DNA of 21,101 nt from an uncultured Lachnospiraceae bacterium (GCA_910586585.1 CAJUKA010000076.1:1-21101), one strand, 5' to 3'. Positions 5,767 to 13,017 are shown, counted from the first letter of the stretch. The notes: generated by a model from the letters alone, not told the origin. Program-made: numbers and translations.

Positions 5767-7615
5767 TTGTTTCCTCCAATTTGGCGCTGCCAATCATTGC
5801 CTCAATATGATTCTTTATTTCTTCTGTACTTGTAATCTGCAAAGGATCTGGATTGTATGAAATTCCTGCTGATTGCGTAAACCACCTTCCTCTGTCAGTA
5901 TGTAACATTCGCGCTTCTTCGCAGTACTGCTCATAAAAATCTTTCCCAAACGTATTTGCCCAACTATTTGAATAAGCAAATAGCATTCCGCTGTTTGTAA
6001 TGGGTATCGCCTCCTTCTTCATCAATGATTCTTTATCTTTCGTTGCTACCAATCGTTCGGCATACTCAAGATGAAACAAAAGAATCCGTTCGGCTCCATT
6101 TTGCTTTTTTACTCCCAAAATACGATACTTGTGTGCCATATCCCATCCAAACAATGTGTATAAGTTTGGCAAAAAAGCGGCGCCGCCAATTTCTCTTGGA
6201 ATCATACTGCCTTTTTTTGCCTTGGACCATTGAACGGCATTTGGTGTTTTTTCTGTGACAGGGCGGACAACAAGCGTCTGTTTTTTAGGATGTACCAGCA
6301 GTTCTACAAACTGTTCCTCAAACATTCGGACACATTTGGTACGAAATGTAAGTGTATGACAGGAAACAGTAATTGATATTTTATGCAGTGTATCAAAAAA
6401 CTGCGCTCTCGCGACTTCATAACCATGCAAGTCAAAATTTCCAGCCTTTATTGCGACTGCATTTGATTTAATATCATCTTTTTCATCTGCAATACTCTGT
6501 GAAGCCTTTTGGTAATCTTCTGCTTTAAATGCTGCCCATCTGGGATTTACCAAAACATAGCCTTTCAAAATGCCCTCTGCAATCACATGAAGCTCCGGCA
6601 GTATTCCTTTGTTTCCATTTCCATATTTGGCATTTGCAATCAAATGCTGTACTGCAATAAAATCATCTCTGCAAATAATTGCTTCATGGTGATTTCGTTG
6701 TCGGTATTGGGGGCGGTTCTGGCAGTTCTTTTTTGCCTTATGATCAAGAAAATCTGGTGTATACGTTTTCCGGGCAAGCACATCGCCGCAATGCCGTTCA
6801 TTTGTCAATATTCCCAATACAGAGCTAGGACTCCATAATTTGTTTCCTAGCTTTGTGGATTTTCCGAGTTCTGTCAGTATTTTAGCAATAGCGCTGCAGC
6901 TATACCCATAAAGGTACATAAAATAAATAAGACGAACCGTGTCTGCTTCTTCTTCATTAATGACCAGATTACCATTTTCATCTTGATCATAACCAAGAAG
7001 CGGGGGCGTCAGAAAGATTCCCCGCCGAAAACGCATCTCAATAGACGCATTCATAATATCACTTTTGAGATGGCTTTCCTCCTGTGCCTGTATCGCCAAA
7101 TTGGACAATACCAATTCGCTTATTCCGCTTAATGTATGAAGTCTTTCTGTCTCAAAATAAACATCAACAGGAGGTGTCATGGATTTTAGTTTTCGCACAC
7201 AGCTGATACAGTCTACAAGATTTCTGGCAAACCTTGACACACTCTTGGTAATAATCATATCAATTTTACCCGCTTCACAATCTTCCACCATATTAAGAAA
7301 TGCTTCCCGATGCTCCATAGAAGTCCCAGAAATACCCTGATCTGCATAAATTTTTATTAATTTCCATCCTGGTTCTTGGTTTACAAAGTCTTCATAATGA
7401 TTTTTTTGCAGTTCATATGAGGTTGTCTGCCTTGGATCGTCTGTCGAAACTCTGACATACACAGCAACGCGCTGCTCTTTCCCACTCTTATAAAAATCAT
7501 CATGAACCACTGCTGGAATGATGTCTAAATCATCAGGATCGATTCCCTTATAACGCTCACGAATTTTTTCTTTTTTTGAGGAAGGACTATTCAAAATATT
7601 GCTTCTTTCTTTCAT
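5759..7615 (-). CDS. Large serine recombinase
   Basis: A 618-residue site-specific recombinase. Residues 49-190 are the resolvase catalytic domain: RVAVYVRVSTDD with the nucleophile Ser57 and Arg55, YADQGISGTS, and SVSRFARN with the catalytic arginines near 128-131. Residues about 200-330 form the recombinase DNA-binding domain (GYDQDENGNLVINEEEA, NERHCGDVLARKTY). The usual zinc ribbon is altered: where GxLxCxxCG is expected there is GILKGYVLVNPRW (348-360), so no cysteine pairs. A further C-terminal domain (395-620) is instead shared with the next gene. The start at 7615 has AAAGG nine bases upstream. It heads a four-gene operon with overlaps. Family members integrate, excise or invert DNA; the substrate here is unknown. 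Confidence 0.92.
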   Translation of the reverse strand: MKERSNILNSPSSKKEKIRERYKGIDPDDLDIIPAVVHDDFYKSGKEQRVAVYVRVSTDDPRQTTSYELQKNHYEDFVNQEPGWKLIKIYADQGISGTSMEHREAFLNMVEDCEAGKIDMIITKSVSRFARNLVDCISCVRKLKSMTPPVDVYFETERLHTLSGISELVLSNLAIQAQEESHLKSDIMNASIEMRFRRGIFLTPPLLGYDQDENGNLVINEEEADTVRLIYFMYLYGYSCSAIAKILTELGKSTKLGNKLWSPSSVLGILTNERHCGDVLARKTYTPDFLDHKAKKNCQNRPQYRQRNHHEAIICRDDFIAVQHLIANAKYGNGNKGILPELHVIAEGILKGYVLVNPRWAAFKAEDYQKASQSIADEKDDIKSNAVAIKAGNFDLHGYEVARAQFFDTLHKISITVSCHTLTFRTKCVRMFEEQFVELLVHPKKQTLVVRPVTEKTPNAVQWSKAKKGSMIPREIGGAAFLPNLYTLFGWDMAHKYRILGVKKQNGAERILLFHLEYAERLVATKDKESLMKKEAIPITNSGMLFAYSNSWANTFGKDFYEQYCEEARMLHTDRGRWFTQSAGISYNPDPLQITSTEEIKNHIEAMIGSAKLEETNE

Positions 7616-7847
7616 AGATTGATACCTTTTTCAATATATAAAAAATTGTATGGTACAGACCAAACACGCTGACGCTCAATTTTTATTATTATAACGTCAA
7701 AAACAGTACGATTCCATGTACTGGAAGCTTATATATCAGCGTACAGTATCAAAAACCATAGCAAAAATACATATTTTTATCAGAATCAAGAAATATAATA
7801 CCACTTCCTATAGAATAAAAGAGTCTAAAGTGCATCATTACGTAATA
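7616..7847. promoter_or_regulatory. Divergent control region with a 20-base palindrome
   Basis: AT-rich DNA between the recombinase operon and the leader array. At 7704-7723 lies CAGTACGATTCCATGTACTG, a 6-base inverted repeat with an 8-base centre; GTACAGTA recurs near 7741. On the minus strand TATAAT occurs just downstream of the palindrome, so a bound protein could control the recombinase operon. CATTACGTAATA (about 7836) is another short palindrome. Serine recombinase attachment sites often lie beside the recombinase gene, so the crossover site may be here, but I cannot identify it. Confidence 0.4.
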
Positions 7848-7993
7848 ATTTTAGGTCTTTAGTGCCGTCGCGCAGCGATTTTAATTCTTTAGTGCCGTCG
7901 CGCATGATTTTAATTCTTTAGTGCCGTCGCGCTGTGACTTTAACTCTTTAGTGCCGTCGCGCATGATTTTAATTCTTTAGTGCCGTCGCGCAT
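7848..7993 (+). repeat. Leader array 1, part A: 29-30-bp tandem direct repeats
   Basis: Five head-to-tail units with consensus GATTTTAATTCTTTAGTGCC followed by GTCGCGC and two or three variable bases. Unit starts are near 7848, 7877, 7906, 7936 and 7965, followed directly by the larger units at 7994. There are no spacers. The final bases vary: CAGC, CAT, CTGT. The block carries five of the eight GCCGTCGCGC motifs found between 7864 and 8264. Confidence 0.9.
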
Positions 7994-8273
7994 GATTTTA
8001 ATTCTTTAGTGCCGTCGCGCAGCGACTTTTTATTTTAAAGTCGTGTAGGCGCACGAGAGAGATTTTCATGGGGTCCTCTCTAATGAAAATTTCTCTCCCT
8101 TTAGTGCGGCAATACGATTTTAATTCTTTAGTGCCGTCGCGCAGCGACTTTTTATTTTAAAGTCGTGTAGGCGCACGAGAGAGATTTTCATGGGGTCCTC
8201 TCTAATGAAAATTTCTCTCCCTTTAGTGCGGCAATACGATTTTAATTCTTTAGTGCCGTCGCGCAGCGACTTT
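7994..8273 (+). repeat. Leader array 1, part B: 122-bp tandem repeats with hairpins
   Basis: Two complete identical units of 122 bp (7994-8115 and 8116-8237) and the first 36 bases of a third. Each starts with the 29-base repeat of part A, then GCCGTCGCGCAGCGAC (8011, 8133, 8255), a hairpin CGACTTT/AAAGTCG, and a larger hairpin GAGAGAGATTTTCAT/ATGAAAATTTCTCTC around GGGGTCCTCTCTA. It ends with CTTTAGTGCGGCAATAC. The last GCCGTCGCGCAGCGAC is followed within 22 bases by AGGAGG and the start codon of the XRE gene. The same motif and hairpin type recur in inverted sense at 14998-15262. Confidence 0.92.
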
Positions 8274-8292
8274 TAATAGGAGGATGCTGAAT

Positions 8293-8655
8293 ATGTCAAT
8301 TAATTATCAAATCATTGGGAAGCGGATTCGAGAGATTCGCAAACGGGAAAAAATTTCTCAAGAGAAACTAGCAGAACGATCTGAACTGTCAACACAATAC
8401 ATCAGCCAGATTGAAACTGCTGCAAGACGAGCCAGTTTAACATCCTTAGTAAATATAGCAGGCGCGTTAAATGTTGGAATTGAAGAACTGCTGTATGGAA
8501 ATATACCAATTCGTTCATCAGAATGCCAAAAGGAAACTGCTCAAATATTTAGAGATTGTACGGTATATGAAAAAATGGTGCTGCTTGAAAGCTTAAAAGA
8601 ACACAAACGTATCCTTCGTGAAAATGAGTGCTTCTTGGAAAAACGGAATAAATAA
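8293..8655 (+). CDS. XRE-family helix-turn-helix regulator
   Basis: A 120-residue protein. The start at 8293 is preferred because AGGAGG (8278-8283) directly abuts an earlier ATG at 8284 but is 9 bases from 8293. Residues 8-65 form a classic Cro/C1-type domain: IGKRIREIRKREKISQEKLAERSELSTQYISQIE and then SLTSLVNIAGALNVGIEELLYG. The C-terminus is a short charged helix. Proteins of this kind control conjugative elements and restriction systems. It stands opposite the recombinase operon and directly after the leader array, so it may regulate that operon and itself. The repeats lie in its 5' leader if transcription starts upstream of them. Confidence 0.85.
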   Translation: MSINYQIIGKRIREIRKREKISQEKLAERSELSTQYISQIETAARRASLTSLVNIAGALNVGIEELLYGNIPIRSSECQKETAQIFRDCTVYEKMVLLESLKEHKRILRENECFLEKRNK

Positions 8656-8674
8656 CTCTTTTATACATATTAAA

Positions 8675-8719
8675 ATTTCCTATATAAAAATAGTAGAATT
8701 TTTCCTTTACAAGCAGGAT
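8675..8719 (+). repeat. Left copy of a 45/46-bp direct repeat flanking ICE-derived DNA
   Basis: The sequence starts ATTTCCTATATAAAAA and ends TTTACAAGCAGGAT. It matches 11368-11413 at 43 of 46 positions, with one A missing and two substitutions. The right copy continues into a perfect hairpin; the left copy does not, and runs into Tn1549-like sequence. The pair could be attachment-site halves or target remnants on either side of an inserted element. Confidence 0.7.
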
Positions 8720-9052
8720 TTCAAGCTGAATTTACTACCAATTTACTACTTTTGAGGGAAAGAGCCTTGATATGCCGCCCCCCCAACCCTGCCAGCCCAG
8801 CCACCAGCACACAGCATTGAGAAAGAATAAATGAAAACTGAATACGACGCAAACGCGGCGTTTCTCTATCCCTAACCGGGAGAACAGGAACGCCGCTTTT
8901 TTATGCCCTCATGTTACGCAGTAGGGGCAAAAAGAGCCTTGCTATATGCGGCTTTGCGGGCGCACTTTTGCCGGGGACAGGGATTTATACCTAACCCCGG
9001 CAAAATGGCGTTCTATCGCGTAACAAATCCACAACAAAGGAGTGATGAAGCT
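8720..9052 (+). mobile_element. Terminal region of a Tn1549-like conjugative element (remnant)
   Basis: This block is more GC-rich than its surroundings. It contains the tandem TTTACTAC repeats (8731-8738 and 8742-8749), of the kind that bind integrase arm domains, a run of eight C's near 8777-8784, a terminator hairpin, and a long leader up to the initiator-like gene at 9053. This order is what I recall for the end of Tn1549/CTn-type elements of gut Firmicutes. No integrase or conjugation gene remains in the window. Confidence 0.5.
8855..8902 (+). terminator. Rho-independent terminator
   Basis: GCGGCGTT (8855-8862) pairs with AACGCCGC (8889-8896), followed by six T's. The stem is GC-rich; the 26-base loop is long and itself holds CCCTAACCGGG. 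It would stop transcripts entering from the left before the initiator-like gene. Confidence 0.7.
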
Positions 9053-9247
9053 ATGGCAGTTTTCCGGGTGAAGCACAACAAGGGCTATACCGTTATGAGC
9101 AACCACCATTTATGCAACAAGGAGCTGACCTTAAAGGCAAAGAGACTTTTGTCGCAAATGCTTTCCCTTCCCGAAGATTGTGACTACACCCTTGCGGGGC
9201 TGTCACAGATCAACCGGGAAAGTATCGACGCTACGGAAAATGGATAA
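9053..9247 (+). pseudogene. Truncated helix-turn-helix (DUF6017-type) ICE replication-initiator-like gene
   Basis: The ATG at 9053 follows AAAGGAG. The translation MAVFRVKHNKGYTVMSNHHL, then KELTLKAKRLLSQMLSLPED and YTLAGLSQINRESID, is the conserved N-terminus of the winged-helix protein encoded near the end of Tn1549-type elements (normally over 200 residues). After RESID the similarity stops and the frame ends 4 codons later, so only about 60 residues survive. An in-frame extension upstream (from 8903) has no sensible protein features. The truncation shows that the conjugative element is no longer complete here. Junction lies at about 9235. Confidence 0.72.
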
Positions 9248-9404
9248 GCTGCACAGAAAGTTTCCGAAAATAATCCGGTTAAAGTCATGGATGGAAGTAA
9301 GCAAGACCTATGTTTTGCCCAAAAACCTTGTCAGGATTGGAAAACCAAGAGTTTTAAGCAAGGCACAACTTAGACATTTGAAGGAATTGCGGAGTAGAGC
9401 GTAA
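9240..9404 (+). CDS. Short basic protein or gene fragment, unrecognised
   Basis: An open frame of 54 codons from the ATG at 9240, rich in Lys and Arg (KFPKIIRLKSWMEVSKTYVL, then KPRVLSKAQLRHLKELRSR). It begins exactly where similarity of the truncated initiator-like gene ends, with no ribosome binding site before it. It is therefore more likely the 3' end of another gene fused at the junction than a genuine small gene. The last 20 residues could form a basic helix. No family recognised. Confidence 0.3.
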   Translation: MDKLHRKFPKIIRLKSWMEVSKTYVLPKNLVRIGKPRVLSKAQLRHLKELRSRA

Positions 9405-9563
9405 AGGTTTTATGATTGTGGATTTCCAGTCATAGTTTTGATTTGGCTATAAAAATGTTAAAATTTTTGAGAATTTGAAAACTTTTTCCAGCGCCACGAC
9501 AATATATACATGCAAGGGCAAATCTTTGCAAGTCGACTTGAAAAAAGAAGGAGGATGGCTGCT

Positions 9564-10103
9564 ATGAGTAATGATGATTTCGAGCGGTTTGTCCTGAAGT
9601 TTGGAAAAGATATTCTGCGTTTTTGCCGGATGACAGCCGGGGATGCGGAAAATGGGGACGAACTGTATCAGGACACTATGCTCAAGCTGCTGGAAAAAAA
9701 GAAAAGACTGGACTCTATGCAGAATACAAAAAGTTACGCTTTATCCACTTCAATTTATCTTTGGAAAAATAAGAAGAAAAAATATGCAAACAGGATGAGG
9801 CTGGTTCCGATTGACAGTATGGACGAGATGTCTGATGAAGGATATGGGTTTACTGATTCTGATAACGAAGTTTCCCCTGAACGCATTGTATTAAAGCAAA
9901 ATGAGGTAGACATGATTCAGGGATTCGTTGCATCCTTGCCCGAGAAGTACAGAATACCAATCTATTTGTATTATTCAGCGGATATGCAGATCAGTGAGGT
10001 ATCTAAGATCCTTGGGCTGCCAGAAGGAACCGTCAAAAGCCGGATGCGGAAAGCAAAGAAGCAATTAAAGGAAAAATTGGAGGCGATAGGATATGACAGA
10101 TGA
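9564..10103 (+). CDS. ECF-type sigma-70 family sigma factor
   Basis: A 179-residue sigma factor with region 2 at residues 1-80 (DDFERFVLKFGKDILRFCRM, GDELYQDTMLKLLEKKKR) and region 4 at about 120-175 (LPEKYRIPIYLYYSADMQIS, then VSKILGLPEGTVKSRMRKAK, a textbook helix-turn-helix). The start at 9564 lies 9 bases after AAGGAGG; in-frame ATGs at 9510 and 9555 are too early. The next gene starts inside it (overlap of 11 bases), so sigma factor and membrane partner are made together. It probably directs RNA polymerase to its own promoter and a small regulon in response to a surface signal sensed by the partner. Confidence 0.9.
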   Translation: MSNDDFERFVLKFGKDILRFCRMTAGDAENGDELYQDTMLKLLEKKKRLDSMQNTKSYALSTSIYLWKNKKKKYANRMRLVPIDSMDEMSDEGYGFTDSDNEVSPERIVLKQNEVDMIQGFVASLPEKYRIPIYLYYSADMQISEVSKILGLPEGTVKSRMRKAKKQLKEKLEAIGYDR

Positions 10104-11175
10104 AAAATTGGATCAGATCTTAAAGCAGGCCCTTGCTCCTGAATTAAGTGACAAAGAAATCCAGATACATAGACGGAGGAATGATAAAATGAATAAATTC
10201 GGAAAAATAGGAAAATATGTGGCTGCTGTAGTGGCTGCGTCGGTTATTGGAATTGCTGGACTCGGATATTTTAATCCGGTACTTGCAGCAAAGATTCCAT
10301 TGATTGGAAAGATTTTTGAAAAGGTTGAGGATGACGCCACATATTCCGGAGACTATACGGATAAGAAAACTGTGCTGACAAATGAAGATTCTGTGGGAAA
10401 TCTGGATACATCGGACTATACCATGTCTGATAAAGGAATCACGCTGACTGCATCAGAAGCCTATTGTGATGGATATTCCATATTCCTTACAGTAAATATT
10501 GAATCAGAAGATGCGGATTTTACGCATATTCCAGAACATTATACAGGCATGAACGCTGCGGATAACCGAACATCTGCAGGGTTTTATATCAGAGGAACAT
10601 GGAGTGTGGATGGAAGTTCGCCTGAATGGCTCGAAAATACGTTTGATGGAAAGGTGATTGACAGCCATACGTTTGCAGGTATGCTGAAGATAAACCTTGC
10701 AGAGAAACATACAGGCAGCGGCGAACTTAGCTTAAATGTAAACGGTCTTGGTTATGATGACGACAGGATGCTTGACGGTGAGGAAATATCGGCATCCCAC
10801 TGGACGGATGGCAGTTGGAATATTGCTATTCCGTTTGGGATAAACACGACAGATGTAAAAACAATTGAAATGGGTGAGAAAAAAGGGAATATTACGCTTG
10901 AAGATATAGTAGTATCTCCGTATCAGGTAATTGTCCATGCGACAACACCAGGGGAACCCTGCTCTACAATTTGCTTTAATCAGGATGGGGAAATGCTTCA
11001 CCCAGATATGGAAATGGCAGGCAGAGCCGTATTTGCTGTTCAGGGGAAAGAGATAAAAACCTTGTATGTCTACATTTTTGACAATCCTGATGACTGGTCT
11101 TTGATGGCGCAGGAAGGAATGAACAGCAGCATTGCGGACAGGGCTGTCATTTCAAAGGAAATTTATGTAGAGTAA
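10093..11175 (+). CDS. DUF4179-domain membrane protein, probable anti-sigma factor
   Basis: A 360-residue protein. Residues 1-40 are cytoplasmic and charged (DEKLDQILKQALAPELSDKE, the sort of N-terminus that binds ECF sigma factors). Residues 42-60 (YVAAVVAASVIGIAGLGYF) are a single membrane helix. The DUF4179 segment follows, with FNPVLAAKIPLIGKIFE, then a long extracytoplasmic beta-rich domain (about 110-355) with repeated GITLTASEAYCDGYSIFLTV-like strands. This is the standard architecture encoded after this sigma class in Lachnospiraceae and Bacilli. It overlaps the sigma gene by 11 bases. The ligand or stress sensed is unknown. No frameshift or truncation seen. Confidence 0.85.
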   Translation: MTDEKLDQILKQALAPELSDKEIQIHRRRNDKMNKFGKIGKYVAAVVAASVIGIAGLGYFNPVLAAKIPLIGKIFEKVEDDATYSGDYTDKKTVLTNEDSVGNLDTSDYTMSDKGITLTASEAYCDGYSIFLTVNIESEDADFTHIPEHYTGMNAADNRTSAGFYIRGTWSVDGSSPEWLENTFDGKVIDSHTFAGMLKINLAEKHTGSGELSLNVNGLGYDDDRMLDGEEISASHWTDGSWNIAIPFGINTTDVKTIEMGEKKGNITLEDIVVSPYQVIVHATTPGEPCSTICFNQDGEMLHPDMEMAGRAVFAVQGKEIKTLYVYIFDNPDDWSLMAQEGMNSSIADRAVISKEIYVE

Positions 11176-11193
11176 GTGAGCAGAAGTTTTTAA

Positions 11194-11475
11194 AGTAAGA
11201 AATATATCCGACACCGCAACAATGTATGGGGAAGTCACTTTGAATATTTTCTCAGGGAAAAGCTGGATATTTCTAAAGAACAGCTTGCCGCTTGGAACGA
11301 TGATTCATTAAAAGATATTCTGAATACTCTCTTTTCAGATTTGTATTTCCACCGAACTATGCAGAATATTTCCTATATAAAAAATAATAGAATTTTTCCT
11401 GTACAAGCAGGATACAAAGATGCTTGTACAGGAAAAGACCATAAAAAGAAAATGGACAATAACAAATCCACCTGA
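11194..11475 (+). pseudogene. Unrecognised coding remnant without a start
   Basis: An open frame of 93 codons after a TAA at 11191, with no ATG before the middle. The first half reads like real helical protein (VWGSHFEYFLREKLDISKEQ, then LAAWNDDSLKDILNTLFSDL). The second half runs through the 46-bp repeat and its hairpin and is not protein-like. It is probably the internal part of a gene cut off on both sides when neighbouring DNA was inserted or deleted. Family not recognised. Confidence 0.3.
11368..11436 (+). repeat. Right copy of the 45/46-bp direct repeat plus perfect 16-bp hairpin
   Basis: 11368-11413 repeats 8675-8719. Overlapping its end, TTTTCCTGTACAAGCA (11394-11409) pairs perfectly with TGCTTGTACAGGAAAA (11421-11436) around an 11-base loop. 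The hairpin could be a bidirectional terminator or a recombinase binding site. The left copy keeps only one arm, with GTAC changed to TTAC, as expected if the palindrome was split by insertion. Confidence 0.65.
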
Positions 11476-11523
11476 GCTTTTACCGCTAATTCTGTTCTAT
11501 CGTTCCGGTAATAAATTACTCAT
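11437..11523 (-). pseudogene. Start of a decayed gene, frameshifted after eight codons
   Basis: On the minus strand TAGGAGGGAAC precedes an ATG at 11523 that reads MSNLLPER and then a stop. Skipping one base gives RTELAVKAQVDLLLSIFFLW, a plausible continuation into a membrane segment, which then runs into the perfect hairpin at 11394-11436. The good ribosome site suggests that this was once a real gene start. Too little remains to identify it. Confidence 0.3.
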
Positions 11524-11542
11524 GTTCCCTCCTAAAAATTCT

Positions 11543-11680
11543 TTAGGTTAGAATCGATGATGGTGTGAACCAAAAAGCAGTTTTGGCATTCCAATGAACT
11601 GCCCCTTCGTTTACACCATTTTCGATATGACCTAATTGAGCAACGCGAGCGTCCAGGTAACCAGTACCTATAGACTTTCC
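11543..11680 (-). pseudogene. 3' remnant of an unrecognised gene
   Basis: The minus-strand frame ending at TAA 11545-11543 reads GKSIGTGYLDARVAQLGHIE, then NEGAVHWNAKTAFWFTPSSI, which looks like genuine protein. No start is visible. It ends 19 bases before the ATG of the next remnant on the same strand, so the two look like the tail and head of neighbouring genes in a former operon. Identity unknown. Confidence 0.3.
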
Positions 11681-11755
11681 ATTTTTTCTTACTTGTGATT
11701 ATACAATATTTTCTATAAAGAAGCTATCGAAATCAAGTATTTTCAGATAAATTGG

Positions 11756-11785
11756 ATAACAGTTCAGCCTTCGGCTTCCTGTTAC
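11756..11785 (+). repeat. Second copy of the 30-bp hairpin repeat
   Basis: 29 of 30 bases match 1309-1338 (first base A for G). The flanks TAAATTGG and ATGCATAT are not duplicates, so any target duplication has been lost. It lies in a gene-poor stretch between decayed fragments, where it can form the same stem-loop. Confidence 0.75.
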
Positions 11786-11903
11786 ATGCATATGGCAGAA
11801 AAATCCATAATAGTTGTATCTTGGCAAGGTAATAATGTATCTTAGTTACAATGAGGTTTCTTTTAACGAAAGACTATGCTATAACTTTTAAAGGGGTGAT
11901 AAA

Positions 11904-12160
11904 ATGAAAATAAAGGCAGAATCTGCTGCATTTTGCTGATATGGACTGCGTTGGATATGTTTAAGCTTCATTGGAGTGATTTGGGATTTTCCAAAAAAGG
12001 GTTCTTTACTGGTTTGAAATATGGTCTTGATCTTGGCATAAGCACCTTTTTTCTTTCTTACACTGCAGAATTTATGGTGTTGTTTGTATTGGGGGAAGAT
12101 CCGTCCTTGCAATTTTATAAACAATTCCTTACATACAGTGACAGAAACAGGCGCAGATGA
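11904..12160 (+). pseudogene. Frameshifted membrane-protein gene, possibly CPBP-type
   Basis: AAAGGGGTGATAAAATG gives a proper start at 11904 (MKIKAESAAF). The frame then breaks at the T-run 11931-11934; restoring one T joins it to LLIWTALDMFKLHWSDLGFS, then KKGFFTGLKYGLDLGISTFF and further hydrophobic helices. The pattern (membrane helix, short basic loop, FSKKGFFxGL) resembles the N-terminus of CPBP intramembrane proteases, but the catalytic EExxxR and H motifs, which come later in the family, are absent. A second frame change near 12115-12125 leads into another hydrophobic stretch up to 12272. Either a decayed gene or one with sequencing errors; the family call is tentative. Confidence 0.4.
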
Positions 12161-12224
12161 ATTGATGATAATTAGAATAACCTTATTAAATATTTTATCA
12201 CTCCTATTTGTTTTCTTATTTCAG

Positions 12225-12253
12225 TTGTGCTACAATGATTATCATAATACATT
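12225..12253 (+). promoter_or_regulatory. Probable promoter of the gene at 12311
   Basis: TTGTGC (12225-12230) and TACATT (12248-12253) are 17 bases apart and about 58 bases before the start codon. The match to consensus is moderate. No operator-like dyad is evident. Confidence 0.4.
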
Positions 12254-12310
12254 TCTTATACAGGGAAAATAAAAAGCAGAGACTTTGGTATGTGCTCGGA
12301 GGATAGCTAT

Positions 12311-12946
12311 ATGGAGTTAAAAAAATTAGAACAAGTCAAAGAATTAATCAATCGAATTGCAGATTGTTACGACTTGCCAACAGAGGAACAGATAGAAGAA
12401 ATGCAGAAACTAACAGGTACAGAATGGGATGCAGAAGGTTTGCAAATGACGTGCTGCGAATATTGGAGCCATCATTCCTTGGAAGAAACTGCTTATATGA
12501 TGTTTCATGGAGATTATCCTCCCATTCATGAAGTGGAACTTGCTTTTTGGAAATATAAACCAGGTGCCTCTCTGGACGACCAAACTGTATATGACAAATA
12601 CTGTTTGGGAAAAGGAAATCTAAAAGCATTGGAAGCACTTCCGCTTGCAGAAATATTACAAACAATCAAAGAAAAATTTTCTGGCTGGCAGCAAAATATA
12701 GATATAGAGCAAAACGAAAAAAGCTGGCGTTTTGACTGCTTGGATCAAGCAGAATATTGGACAAATACGCACTTTTGGATTTTTGAATATGGACGGGAAA
12801 CCGATACACAGAGAGAACATCAGATAGTAAGATTTAGCTGCCATAACATGAGTGAAGAGCAAATCGCTGTCATTTGTGAATGTATGGAAAGCTTCCAATG
12901 TCCCCTGCATATTCGAGAAGAAATGGATGAAGAAGAAATGAACTAG
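12311..12946 (+). CDS. Acidic cytoplasmic protein of unknown function, immunity-like in context
   Basis: A 211-residue protein; the ATG at 12311 follows CGGAGG by 7 bases. The sequence is acidic and rich in Trp and aromatic residues (EYWSHHSLEETAYMMFHGDY, FWKYKPGASLDD, YWTNTHFWIFEYGR), with no signal peptide, membrane segment or catalytic motif. Its tail EEMDEEEMN is very acidic. I do not recognise the family. Size, acidity and position beside other single small genes, including a DUF2262 protein, fit an orphan immunity protein against a contact-delivered toxin, but that is inference. It has its own probable promoter and a weak terminator after it, so it is a one-gene unit. Confidence 0.6.
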   Translation: MELKKLEQVKELINRIADCYDLPTEEQIEEMQKLTGTEWDAEGLQMTCCEYWSHHSLEETAYMMFHGDYPPIHEVELAFWKYKPGASLDDQTVYDKYCLGKGNLKALEALPLAEILQTIKEKFSGWQQNIDIEQNEKSWRFDCLDQAEYWTNTHFWIFEYGRETDTQREHQIVRFSCHNMSEEQIAVICECMESFQCPLHIREEMDEEEMN

Positions 12947-12970
12947 AATTGTGCATACAGAACCCACTGA

Positions 12971-13016
12971 AACAAAACGCTTTGTTTTTGCAGATTGCGC
13001 ACGCAGGCGCTCAATC
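12971..13016. terminator. Two weak hairpins between convergent genes
   Basis: AACAAA-ACGC-TTTGTT followed by T's (12971-12989) suits the plus-strand gene. GATTGCGC pairs with GCGCTCAATC (12993-13016, one bulge) just before the minus-strand stop. Both are modest in strength; they separate the convergent gene at 12311 and XRE gene at 13479. Confidence 0.4.
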
Positions 13017-13017
13017 T

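Noticed and set aside
7848..8273. Regular short repeats that could be taken for a CRISPR array
   Set aside because: The 29-30-bp units are directly adjacent with no unique spacers, and no cas gene is present in the window.
8903..9052. N-terminal extension of the truncated initiator-like gene
   Set aside because: The family start MAVFRV at 9053 has its own AAAGGAG; the upstream codons look like translated leader DNA.
11756..11785. Treating the 30-bp hairpin here as a rho-independent terminator
   Set aside because: No T-run follows, and the sequence is a copy of the repeat at 1309-1338.
12348..12967. Two minus-strand frames of over 100 codons opposite the gene at 12311
   Set aside because: The plus-strand gene has a ribosome site, a promoter and plausible composition; the antisense frames have none.
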